Assembly (NCBI RefSeq): GCF_002482385.1
Contig: NZ_DLFW01000047.1
Span: 330,405 to 394,404 of the forward strand
DNA length: 64,000 nt
Direction of reading: 5' to 3'
Source: Dysgonomonas sp. UBA7710
GTDB taxonomy: Bacteria > Bacteroidota > Bacteroidia > Bacteroidales > Dysgonomonadaceae
The notes under the pieces were generated by a model that did not search any database, was not told the origin of the DNA, and saw only the letters and a program-made list of their open reading frames with translations. A program made the position numbers and the translations under genes. This document shows positions 25,985-34,969 of the stretch, piece by piece (within the stretch, counting starts at the first letter, position 1; every line of letters begins with the position of its first letter).

Positions 25985-27760
25985 ATGAAAGACATGAAAA
26001 ATAAATTATATATCATACTGATAGGCCTGTTCTGCACGCTGTGGTCATGTAACGACTACGAAGATGTACCTGTAGAAAAGCATACGCTTGAATATGTGTT
26101 TTCAACCACAGACTCACTGGGAGTAGACGCAAAAAGATATTTAAACAACATTTACAGTGCTTTGCGATACGGACACAATGCCATAGACGGAGACTATCTC
26201 GACGCAGCTTCGGATGATGCTGTCACATCAGTCAATTCGGAAAATCAAATTTATCAATTACAGATAGGCAGGTACTCACCTTTTGTACGCCTCGCTGACA
26301 TGGGATGGGCTAATTATTACAGGGGAATCCGCTGGTCGAATACGTTCATAAACAATATAGACGTGGTCCCCTTCATGCAAACATATGACAATCACATCGG
26401 AACTAAAATGCCTCTTAACAGAGCACTGAAGGCCGAGGCCCGATTCTTCAAAGCTTTCTACTATTTTGAACTCGTAAAACGCTATGGCGGTGTGCCTTTG
26501 GTTGGCGATATACCTTACGAATTAGGTGAACCGATGGAGTTTCCGCGAAATACATTCGACGAATGTATAGAGTATATCGTAAATGAGCTCGACAATATCA
26601 AAGACAGCCTGCGTTCGGTTCCTATCGCCAATGCCGGAGCAGACGGCCATGTGGTAACATCAGGAGCGGCTATGGCTCTCAAGACAAGGGTATTGTTATA
26701 TGCCGCCAGTCCATTATTTAATGAATCTCCGATCAAAGCCGGAAATCCGTATGTAGGTTATGAAAAATATGATCCTGCCCGCTGGAAAAGAGCTGCGGAT
26801 GCAGCAGAGAATTTCATCAAAGACTGGGGTCCTGGAGGAAATTATGGCGGATATGCCTTAATGAGTGATTTCAGGGATGTTTTTCTTAACTATTACGGCC
26901 CGTCTACAAACGAAGTTATCTTCCATGTGCAGGGGGGTAACGACAAAACAGATGTGGAGGTAAACAACGGTCCATTAGGATTTTCAAGTGAAGCGAAAGG
27001 TAACGGACGTACCAGCCCTACCCAGGACCTGGTAGATGCTTTCCCCATGAAAGACGGAAAACAGATAGGCCAGAGCACAAAATATGTGTACTCGGAACAG
27101 ACGATGTACGATAACCGCGATCCTCGCCTTAATTATACTGTACTACATAATGGTTCACAATGGCTGAGTTCGATGCTGGCTACATACATCGGTGGACGAA
27201 GCAATCCAAGCGGAGTTACCGAAGCTACAACAAAAACCAGTTATTACCTGCGTAAGTTTATGGGTAAATACGAAGATCAGGAGAAATATACAGGGATTCT
27301 CCGTAACTGGGTTTTGTTCCGCTATGCCGAGATATTGCTCAACTATGCCGAAGCACAAAACGAATATGATCTTGCTACTTCAAAGACAACGGCTGATGCC
27401 AAAGTAATTAATTATATCAGGGAAATAAGGAAAAGGGCAGGAATTGACGGCGATGACGAAACTTACGGTATAGCCAATAACACAACCTGCGTAGAGATGA
27501 GGGAACTTATCCGCAACGAAAGAAGAATTGAAATGGCATTTGAGGAGCAACGTTTCTGGGATATACGACGTTGGAAAATCGCCGAAGATATTTTCAGCCG
27601 ACCACTGAAAGGATTAGCGTTGGTGATGAGAACAGGAAACGTCCAGATAGAACATATCAATGTTCTGGATGCGAAATTCGACCCGAAAAGATATCTATAT
27701 CCTATACCGTACAGTGAAGTAAACAAAAACAGTAACATGGTTCAAAACCCAGGCTGGTAA
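25985..27760 (+). CDS. SusD-family glycan-binding lipoprotein 2
   Basis: 591 residues with a lipobox (CTLWSC). Typical SusD motifs are ALKAEARFFKAFYYFELVKRYGGVPLVGD, GAAMALKTRVLLYAASPLFN and LIRNERRIEMAFEEQRFWDIRRW, with the C-terminal PIPYSEVNKNSNMVQNPGW. It starts 12 nt after SusC 1 and ends 38 nt before SusC 2, so it could partner either one. The protein should sit on the cell surface and deliver glycan to the transporter. Confidence 0.93.
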   Translation: MKDMKNKLYIILIGLFCTLWSCNDYEDVPVEKHTLEYVFSTTDSLGVDAKRYLNNIYSALRYGHNAIDGDYLDAASDDAVTSVNSENQIYQLQIGRYSPFVRLADMGWANYYRGIRWSNTFINNIDVVPFMQTYDNHIGTKMPLNRALKAEARFFKAFYYFELVKRYGGVPLVGDIPYELGEPMEFPRNTFDECIEYIVNELDNIKDSLRSVPIANAGADGHVVTSGAAMALKTRVLLYAASPLFNESPIKAGNPYVGYEKYDPARWKRAADAAENFIKDWGPGGNYGGYALMSDFRDVFLNYYGPSTNEVIFHVQGGNDKTDVEVNNGPLGFSSEAKGNGRTSPTQDLVDAFPMKDGKQIGQSTKYVYSEQTMYDNRDPRLNYTVLHNGSQWLSSMLATYIGGRSNPSGVTEATTKTSYYLRKFMGKYEDQEKYTGILRNWVLFRYAEILLNYAEAQNEYDLATSKTTADAKVINYIREIRKRAGIDGDDETYGIANNTTCVEMRELIRNERRIEMAFEEQRFWDIRRWKIAEDIFSRPLKGLALVMRTGNVQIEHINVLDAKFDPKRYLYPIPYSEVNKNSNMVQNPGW

Positions 27761-27798
27761 CAAAGCTATGTTTATCAATTCTTTAACAATCAATTGAT

Positions 27799-30700
27799 AT
27801 GAAAAGACTAACTCTATTATTTATAAGCATACAAATCTTTGCCTTTGCTTTCGGACAACAACAGTTCCAGCTGAAAGGCAAGGTATCATCAACTGACGGA
27901 GAACTTCTGGCGGGAGTGAGCGTTACCGTTGATGGAACAACAAACGGCACGATGACTGATCCGGACGGTAATTATATATTAACGGTGAAATCCGGAGATC
28001 AGGTTACGTTCTCTTTTATCAGTTTCGCAAAGCAATCTGTCAAAATAACTAACCAGAAGACTTTGGATATTGTACTCCGGCCCGATCAGACAGCATTAGA
28101 TGAAGTCGTGGTTGTCGGTTACGGTAAAGTAAAGAAAATCACGTTGACCGGAGCCGTGAGCGCTATGTCGGCCGAAGAAATACGAACTGTTCCCACATCC
28201 AGTGTACAAAATGCATTGGCGGGGAAATTACCCGGATTCTTTTCGCAACAACGTTCGGGACAACCGGGTAAAGATGCATCCGATTTCTTTATCAGGGGTG
28301 TAAGCTCTTTGAACAATGAAGGTAACCAACCACTGATTATTGTAGACGATGTTCAATATACATACGACCAGTTGCAACAGATCAATGTAAACGAAATAGA
28401 AAGTATTTCAATCCTGAAAGATGCTTCTACTACGGCTATCTACGGTATCAAGGGTGCTAACGGCGTTTTGGTAGTAAAAACCCGTCGTGGCGAAGAAGGT
28501 CGCCCCCGCATAAATGTAAGGGTTGAAGGCGGTTTGACTATGCCAATCCGCACTCCCAAATTTTTGAATGCTTATGAAGCAGCATCACTGACAAACGAGG
28601 CTTTCGTAAATGATGGGCTGGAAAGCAGCAAACCGTTTACCAATGCTGATCTTGAACATTTCAGGCTTGGAGACGACCCTTATGGTCATCCTGATGTGAA
28701 CTGGTACAAAGAGATTTTTAAAGACGTAGCCAGCCAGCAGAATGCAAACGTGGATATTTCGGGTGGTACCAAAAGATTGAGATATTTTGTTACAGGCGGA
28801 TTCTTCTCGCAAAATGGCTTGACACGTAATTTTGAGGACCCGTACGGCGAAGTGAATACCGACTATTTTTACCGTAGGTTTAATTTCCGTACTAATCTGG
28901 ATTTCGATGTCACGTCTACAACAAAAGTACGTTTGGATATGTCGTCCCGTTTTATGAATATCAATGAACCGAACAGTTTGAACGCCGTAGGGGAAATCTA
29001 CAACTTTAAGAATATGACCCCATTTTCGGCTCCTCTGAAAAACCCGAACGGAACTTACGCTTATCATAATTACTTCCTTACCGACAGTAAAGATCCTACG
29101 TTGAATGCGCGTCTGGCAAATGAAGGTTACAGCCGTACAAGGAGATTCGATTCTAATATACTATTCGATGTATCCCAAAACTTAGATTTCATCACCAAAG
29201 GGCTTTCGGGCATGTTGCGTATAGCATATTCCAGCATAGATGAAAACTCCAGAAGAATGTGGCGGGCTAAGGACATGTATCCTACCTATCATTATACGCC
29301 TACTGAGAACGGAGAAGGCTCGTATACGATCAATCCTACGGCAAACTCATACGCTTATGAGAAGTATATACCCGGGGCAGGTATCAACAAAGCTATCAGA
29401 GATTTTAATTTACAGGCTTTTGTTAATTACGAGCGTACTTTCAACGAAGTCCACAATTTGAAGGGAATGTTGATGTGGAACAGACAAAATCGAACCAGAG
29501 ATTGGGATTACCTTTTTATGAATCCCGAAGTTCCTGCAAAATTCGAAGGTTATACAGGCCAGATTAACTATAACTATAAAAACCGTTACATGCTCGACCT
29601 GAACACGGCTTATAACGGAACCGACCGTTTTGGAAAAGACAACCGCTTCGGATGGTTTCCTGCTGTCGCGGTAGGATGGAATATAGGTGAGGAACCTTTC
29701 TTTCAGGAAAAATTCGGCAACAAGGTTGATATGCTGAAAATCAGAGCTTCATACGGATTGGTAGGTTCTGATGTAACAGCAGGCAACCGCTATCTCTTCA
29801 AGCAGGTGTATGAGCAAGGAGGCGGATATCGTTTTGGCGAAAGCCATACGAATGCAGCAGGTGTGGCAACATATAAGGAAGGCACGCTAGGCAATGAGTC
29901 GGTCACTTGGGAAAAAGCCCGTAAATTAGATATCGGTGTTGATGTCAGCCTGTTCAGCAACAAGTTATCGTTTACGGTAGATTATTTCTATGATTACCGC
30001 TACGATCAGTTGGTAGAAAGAAAGGATGTGCCATTACTTTTGGGTATAGGCTTACCTCGCACAAATATAGGGGAAACCTCCAATCAGGGCTTCGACGGAC
30101 AAATTGGTTATACAAGTAAATTCGGAGAATTTAATTTTAATACCAACCTCGTATTCTCTTATGCAAAGAATAAAGTGAAGTATAAAGCCGAGGCTCAGCA
30201 AAGATTCCCATGGCTGGCCGAAACAGGTAAACCGATCGATCAACCTTTCGGTTATACATGGGTAGGATATTACACACAAAGTGACATAGACGAGATCAAT
30301 GCGGGCAACCCGAATAAAATTGCCGTTCCTTCTGTTCCTGTATCGGCAGGTGACCTGAAATATCTGGATATGAATGGAGACGGTGTCATCGATGACTTCG
30401 ACAAAAGCGCTATCGGTAAGCCTAACCTGCCTACCACCACACTTGGTTATACCATAGGCGGATCATACAAGGGCTTCTCCCTGAGTCTGTTGTTCCAGGG
30501 ATCGTTCGATTACAGTTTCAGTGTAGTAGGAACGGGTATAGAATCTTTCAAGAGCCAGTTCCAGCCCATTCACATGAAACGCTGGACACAGGAGAGATAT
30601 GACAATGGAGAAACAATTGACTTCCCGCGCCTGACAACAAACCCTGCGACCGTAAGCAGCAGTGAAGCCTATATGTCGAACTTCTGGTTAGTAAATGCAT

Positions 30701-30921
30701 GGTATATCCGTCTTAAAACGATTGACTTTGGTTATGAACTACCTAAGAGTACATTGCCAAAAGGAATATATAGTACACGTTTCTATGTGAATGCTTACAA
30801 TCTGTTCACTAAGACGAACTATGATAAATATCAGCAGGACCCTGAAATAAAGACGAACTCGGCAGGTGACGCATATATGAACCAGCGGGTGATAAACTTC
30901 GGCGTGCAGATGTCGTTCTAA
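27799..30921 (+). CDS. SusC-family TonB-dependent transporter 2
   Basis: 1040 residues. It has a signal peptide (residues 1-19) and a carboxypeptidase-regulatory-like domain (QLKGKVSSTDGELLAGVSVTV). The canonical TonB box is DEVVVVGYG (about 103-111). The plug carries NALAGKLPGFFSQQRSGQPG, FIRGVSSLNN and ISILKDASTTAIYGIKGANG, followed by a barrel ending INFGVQMSF. All elements expected of a working oligosaccharide importer are present. It is the last of the Sus block; a strong hairpin follows 14 nt after the stop. Confidence 0.95.
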   Translation: MKRLTLLFISIQIFAFAFGQQQFQLKGKVSSTDGELLAGVSVTVDGTTNGTMTDPDGNYILTVKSGDQVTFSFISFAKQSVKITNQKTLDIVLRPDQTALDEVVVVGYGKVKKITLTGAVSAMSAEEIRTVPTSSVQNALAGKLPGFFSQQRSGQPGKDASDFFIRGVSSLNNEGNQPLIIVDDVQYTYDQLQQINVNEIESISILKDASTTAIYGIKGANGVLVVKTRRGEEGRPRINVRVEGGLTMPIRTPKFLNAYEAASLTNEAFVNDGLESSKPFTNADLEHFRLGDDPYGHPDVNWYKEIFKDVASQQNANVDISGGTKRLRYFVTGGFFSQNGLTRNFEDPYGEVNTDYFYRRFNFRTNLDFDVTSTTKVRLDMSSRFMNINEPNSLNAVGEIYNFKNMTPFSAPLKNPNGTYAYHNYFLTDSKDPTLNARLANEGYSRTRRFDSNILFDVSQNLDFITKGLSGMLRIAYSSIDENSRRMWRAKDMYPTYHYTPTENGEGSYTINPTANSYAYEKYIPGAGINKAIRDFNLQAFVNYERTFNEVHNLKGMLMWNRQNRTRDWDYLFMNPEVPAKFEGYTGQINYNYKNRYMLDLNTAYNGTDRFGKDNRFGWFPAVAVGWNIGEEPFFQEKFGNKVDMLKIRASYGLVGSDVTAGNRYLFKQVYEQGGGYRFGESHTNAAGVATYKEGTLGNESVTWEKARKLDIGVDVSLFSNKLSFTVDYFYDYRYDQLVERKDVPLLLGIGLPRTNIGETSNQGFDGQIGYTSKFGEFNFNTNLVFSYAKNKVKYKAEAQQRFPWLAETGKPIDQPFGYTWVGYYTQSDIDEINAGNPNKIAVPSVPVSAGDLKYLDMNGDGVIDDFDKSAIGKPNLPTTTLGYTIGGSYKGFSLSLLFQGSFDYSFSVVGTGIESFKSQFQPIHMKRWTQERYDNGETIDFPRLTTNPATVSSSEAYMSNFWLVNAWYIRLKTIDFGYELPKSTLPKGIYSTRFYVNAYNLFTKTNYDKYQQDPEIKTNSAGDAYMNQRVINFGVQMSF

Positions 30922-30934
30922 AAAACTATTGAGG

Positions 30935-30970
30935 CAGGGTTATCAATCATGTATATGAATGATAACCCTG
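30935..30970 (+). terminator. Hairpin after SusC 2
   Basis: A perfect 11-bp stem, CAGGGTTATCA (30935-30945) with TGATAACCCTG (30960-30970), has a 14-nt loop. It lies 14 nt after the SusC stop. What follows (TATACTATTACG) is not a strong U tract, so it could attenuate rather than end transcription, or protect the upstream message. Confidence 0.55.
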
Positions 30971-31008
30971 TATACTATTACGATACACATTCATGACCTT
31001 TATTTATA

Positions 31009-33972
31009 ATGCATATGAAAAGATTTTATGAATTTTTCAAAACTTCGCAGAGGTTATACATATTCGTCCTGTCATTATTCGTTATCAGCTTTATACTATA
31101 TGGCTGTTTCAGATTGAGATCGCTGAACCATCCCACAACGGCGGAGACCAACAGTTATTTTGACGTGACCTTTGTCTGCGAACATACCAATCCGACCAAA
31201 ACAGAAGGAAGAGGCTATTTCGGCGCGCTTTTGCCTGAAGGATGGAGAGCGCAGGATTATACCGAATATACCGTACATTTTCCTAATCCCGATGAAAATA
31301 TATACGGGCGCCTCGCTTTCGATCAGTATTATACGGATGCTTTGAATGCTGCTTTTCCGGCTCCGGCCGGTTACTATTGGTGGGGGGGGCGTTCGATTGA
31401 TATACTTGAGCTTTTACATAGCGACAATAATAAAAGCGATGATTTTACTTTTACGTTCCGCATATTTACCGATAATCAAACCGGGGATTTTAATCTTAGA
31501 TATGTGGTAGGTACCGATGGCAATGGTGAAAACCCGGCCGGTAACGGGAAGTATATCGATGAAACACGGACAATCTCTATTACACAAGGCAGCGAATATC
31601 CGATGCAGAAGACTCCAAACTGGGTACTCTTGCCAAACAGAGGTGAAGATGCCAATGTACAGGTTTATTCCGATAAGGATTACGACGGTTTTTTCACTCG
31701 CTGGCACGGATGGACAGGCGGTGATATTGGCCGGTCTGAGCCGCTGGGCGACGGGCGGAGTATTTGGGTATGGGGCGACTCCCATACAGGTACTGTACTT
31801 TCTGACCGCACCAGAGTGGGAACAGGAGATAACCAATTCGAACGCAACTTCGTCATGGTACAGGATGGTGAGGATTTTAGCGCTTTCCGGCTATTGAATG
31901 AAGGTTCGCCGGGCGGCAATCCTCCGGTAAAGGAAGTCATGATACCGACCGATGACAATGGGAATCCTTTGAACAAAAACAGTGTATGGTACTGGCCTGC
32001 GGGTAGCTCTGTCTATTATCGCAATGGTGTTCCCGAACTTCAGATGATCCTCAGCCGTGTGCAAAACGATGGCTCGGGAGGAATGTGGGGTATGAATGGT
32101 GTGTCGGCCGATGTGGCTGTATTCTCCCTGCCCGATCTCAAGTTGAAGGAGATAAAAAAGTATAAGCATATGACACGGAATCTTATGAAAGGTGAGAGCA
32201 GATATGGACTGGATTTCGGGGGATATGTATTCAAGGACGATGACGGAACTGTGTATATATACGGTTATGCCGATATTGAAGGCATCTGTACACGGTATGG
32301 CCTTGTTGCCCGTGTTACTAATGGCGACCTTACGGGTGGCTGGGAATTTTATAATGCCAAAACAAAAGAATGGTCTACCGATACGTCATGGCAAAATGAC
32401 CTTGCCAATTGGGAAGGAGCTACTATAGTGCAGGACCCTGTGTTTGTATTTAAAGATGCCGGGAAATATTATGGGATTGCCCAGCCGGGAAAATGCTTTA
32501 GCGATGAAATCGTGCTTTATGAGGCCGAGACTCCCTATGGGCCATTCACAAACAAGAAAATAATAGCGAAATTACCGGCCGAAATAAGTACGGAGAACTC
32601 ATTTTTCTGTTCATTATTGGCTGTTCATCCACAACATTCCAAAAACGGGGAAATATTCTTTTCCGTTTCCAAAAATTTTCAGGACGACAAGCCGTGGTAT
32701 GCAACCGGAAATGCCGACACATACCTGCCGTACTTCTTCCGGGTGAAAGACTGGCGCGACAACCTGAGTATTGTGAATCAGGATGCTACCGACAACAAAG
32801 GGGTTCTTACCGCCCAATACGAAAGCGGTATGGAAAATGCGACTGATAATGATGCTGCGACTATCTATTCGGTCAATGCAGGAAAAGCCTGGATTGAATA
32901 CGAATCTCCGTCTCCGGTTAATTTAAGGCGCTATACAATCACTTCTGCGCCGGATTCTCCCGACAAAGACGACAAAGACCCTTTGCACTGGAAGCTATCG
33001 GGTTCGAATGACGGAACATCATGGACTGTACTCGACGAGCGTTATTACGCTGAATTTGAGCACCGCTCCCAAACCGTGAATTATAATGTGCCTGTCAATG
33101 GTAATTATACTCATTTCCGCCTCGATGTTTTGGCATCAAAGGGAGGAACAGGATTGCAAATAGCAGAATGGCAGCTTTTGGGGAAATTTAAATATGAGAC
33201 CGGTTCTGTCGCCGAATTGGAAAGCGTGACTGTAGATGGTAAACCTGTGGCTGTACAAGATGTTATGGCTATAGACTTGCCGGCTTCGAGCGGAAGCAGT
33301 TTTGCGGTTAATCTGACAACGGTAGACAAAGGGACTATAGATGGTAAGGCAAGTGAATATACATTTTCTGCGGAACTGGACAGGCCCGACATCAAAAAAT
33401 ATAACATAAAAGTCACATCGGAAGACGGGAAAGCCGAAAAAGAATATACGTTAATCTTTAACAAGCGTTTTACCTTTGACGACCTTATTAAAGTGAAATG
33501 GAACAATACGCTCATGTTGTATCTTAACAAATTAAAAGATTACAATATAACGGGTTACCAATGGTATCTCGACGGAAGTCCGATTGCAGGCGCTACGGGA
33601 ACCAGCTACCTGGCCGGTTCGAAGAAGAACGACCTGTTGAGCCAGACATCTGCTTATCACGTTGTATTGAAAACCCCTGACGGAGATTTACGTTCCGAAG
33701 CAGAACGGATAACGCTGAAGAGTATGAGTATACTCACTCATCCGAATCCTGTTAAATCAGGTGAACAAGTGACTGTAGATGCGGATATTGATGAAGATTT
33801 ACTCCAGAATGCAACGATTGAAGTCTACAACATTTATGGTAACAAGCTCAGTGCGGTTAAAGCTCAGGGACGTTCAACCATGGTGAGTATGCCGTTTACA
33901 TCCGGTATATATATGGTCAGGTTTAAAGCAAAGAATGATTTTGAAAAAACGCTGAAGGTCGTTGTTAAATAG
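31009..33972 (+). CDS. Multidomain surface lipoprotein: DUF5005-like propeller, discoidin domain, T9SS-like tail
   Basis: 987 residues. The signal ends in a lipobox (FILYGC). Residues 40-195 resemble the first domain of the DUF4961-like protein at 21630. About 200-590 form a GH43-like or DUF5005-like propeller with SIWVWGDSHTG, NFVMVQDGEDFSAF, GGMWGMNGVSAD and QDPVFVFKDAGKYYGIAQPG. A discoidin (F5/8 C, CBM32-like) domain covers 597-724 (WIEYESPSPVNLRRYTI, TGLQIAEWQLLG), followed by Ig-like segments. The tail (905-987; ILTHPNPVKSGEQVTV, SGIYMVRFKA) looks like a type A T9SS sorting domain. It probably binds or cleaves glycan at the cell surface. The run of eight G at 31382-31389 lies in codons 125-127. 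Confidence 0.75.
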   Translation: MHMKRFYEFFKTSQRLYIFVLSLFVISFILYGCFRLRSLNHPTTAETNSYFDVTFVCEHTNPTKTEGRGYFGALLPEGWRAQDYTEYTVHFPNPDENIYGRLAFDQYYTDALNAAFPAPAGYYWWGGRSIDILELLHSDNNKSDDFTFTFRIFTDNQTGDFNLRYVVGTDGNGENPAGNGKYIDETRTISITQGSEYPMQKTPNWVLLPNRGEDANVQVYSDKDYDGFFTRWHGWTGGDIGRSEPLGDGRSIWVWGDSHTGTVLSDRTRVGTGDNQFERNFVMVQDGEDFSAFRLLNEGSPGGNPPVKEVMIPTDDNGNPLNKNSVWYWPAGSSVYYRNGVPELQMILSRVQNDGSGGMWGMNGVSADVAVFSLPDLKLKEIKKYKHMTRNLMKGESRYGLDFGGYVFKDDDGTVYIYGYADIEGICTRYGLVARVTNGDLTGGWEFYNAKTKEWSTDTSWQNDLANWEGATIVQDPVFVFKDAGKYYGIAQPGKCFSDEIVLYEAETPYGPFTNKKIIAKLPAEISTENSFFCSLLAVHPQHSKNGEIFFSVSKNFQDDKPWYATGNADTYLPYFFRVKDWRDNLSIVNQDATDNKGVLTAQYESGMENATDNDAATIYSVNAGKAWIEYESPSPVNLRRYTITSAPDSPDKDDKDPLHWKLSGSNDGTSWTVLDERYYAEFEHRSQTVNYNVPVNGNYTHFRLDVLASKGGTGLQIAEWQLLGKFKYETGSVAELESVTVDGKPVAVQDVMAIDLPASSGSSFAVNLTTVDKGTIDGKASEYTFSAELDRPDIKKYNIKVTSEDGKAEKEYTLIFNKRFTFDDLIKVKWNNTLMLYLNKLKDYNITGYQWYLDGSPIAGATGTSYLAGSKKNDLLSQTSAYHVVLKTPDGDLRSEAERITLKSMSILTHPNPVKSGEQVTVDADIDEDLLQNATIEVYNIYGNKLSAVKAQGRSTMVSMPFTSGIYMVRFKAKNDFEKTLKVVVK

Positions 33973-33983
33973 GAATATTTTAG

Positions 33984-33995
33984 TTAAACGTATAT
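33984..33995. promoter_or_regulatory. Operator-like near-palindrome before the barrel gene
   Basis: TTAAACGTATAT is, read in reverse, ATATACGTTTAA, matching the candidate LacI operator at 8608 in 11 of 12 positions. It lies 7 nt upstream of the ATG at 34003. Its place inside a different locus means it could be a true regulon member or a chance match. Confidence 0.3.
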
Positions 33996-34002
33996 TAATG
34001 AA

Positions 34003-34896
34003 ATGATTATGAGAAAAACAATAATAAAAGCCCTTATCGCTGTTTCCATTCTATTTGCTTCGGCTACTGTTGTTTCGGCTCAGAAAAACAAGTCTGAGGT
34101 TTCGGTATCTGTAGCGGGAGGACTGTCGACGTTGGATTATGAAGCAGCTTTTGGCAACCATAAGAATGGCACCGGTGGTAACTTTGGAATAGGTTATACC
34201 TATTTCATTTCCAAAAATTTCGGATTGAATACAGGGGCAGAGTTCTCCCTATATCAGGCGGAGTTGACTCAAGATAAGTTTAATAATGTGTCCCGGTCTC
34301 TGGTTGACGCGTCGGATGGAGAATTGTATGATTTTTATTCTTCGGTGAAGAGTTATAAGGAAAAACAAAATGTGACATATCTGAATATCCCGCTAATGGC
34401 GCAGTTCCAATCAGGGGAAAAGAACAAGCTGTATGCGCAGGCAGGAGTTAAATTGGGCATTCCCGTGAAAGGGAAATATAAATCTTCGGCCTCAGAAATG
34501 GTAAATAAAGGATTCTTTCATGATACTGAAAACTGGGGTGAAACTCAGGAATTTATGGGCTTCGGAACGTTTACAGATTATTCGAATAATGAAGATATCA
34601 GACTTAGAGTTGTTTGCTTTTTCAGCGCCGATTTCGGAATGAAGTGGGCTTTGGCGGATAAGCTGTTTATATATACGGGTGCATATCTCGATTACGGATT
34701 GAATGATATCGTGAAAGACAGCCGCAATCAGAACTTTACCAAGTTCGGGGATACAACCGAAGGATTGGTTCCATTGAATAACAGTGTTCTTAATTCATCA
34801 ATCGGCTATGAAAGCAATACACTTACCCAAACATTGAGTGATAGGGTGATACCTGTCAGTATCGGGCTAAAAGTCAGATTGGCTTTAGGGTTATAA
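34003..34896 (+). CDS. Outer-membrane beta-barrel protein
   Basis: 297 residues with a signal peptide ending about residue 26 (TVVSAQ). Alternating strands fit the small OM beta-barrel family (PorT/OMP_b-brl): VSVSVAGGLSTLDYEA, FGIGYTYFISKNFGLNTGAEFSLY, NVTYLNIPLMAQFQSGEKNKLYAQAGVKLG, IYTGAYLDYGLND, SIGLKVRLALG. A second ATG at 34009 is also possible. It lies inside the polysaccharide locus after the large surface lipoprotein. No enzymatic role is visible; it may support export or envelope structure. Confidence 0.8.
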   Translation: MIMRKTIIKALIAVSILFASATVVSAQKNKSEVSVSVAGGLSTLDYEAAFGNHKNGTGGNFGIGYTYFISKNFGLNTGAEFSLYQAELTQDKFNNVSRSLVDASDGELYDFYSSVKSYKEKQNVTYLNIPLMAQFQSGEKNKLYAQAGVKLGIPVKGKYKSSASEMVNKGFFHDTENWGETQEFMGFGTFTDYSNNEDIRLRVVCFFSADFGMKWALADKLFIYTGAYLDYGLNDIVKDSRNQNFTKFGDTTEGLVPLNNSVLNSSIGYESNTLTQTLSDRVIPVSIGLKVRLALGL

Positions 34897-34905
34897 ATTA
34901 TAATT

Positions 34906-34954
34906 ATCCGCAAAGTCCGGATATAAGAATGTTTAATATTCGGACTTTGCGGAT
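34906..34954 (+). terminator. Strong 14-bp hairpin after the barrel gene
   Basis: ATCCGCAAAGTCCG (34906-34919) pairs perfectly with CGGACTTTGCGGAT (34941-34954) across a 21-nt loop. It begins 10 nt after the stop of the barrel gene and ends 15 nt before the GH92 start. No U tract follows. It may be a terminator or an intercistronic stability element. Confidence 0.6.
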
Positions 34955-34969
34955 TCAATAATCATATAT

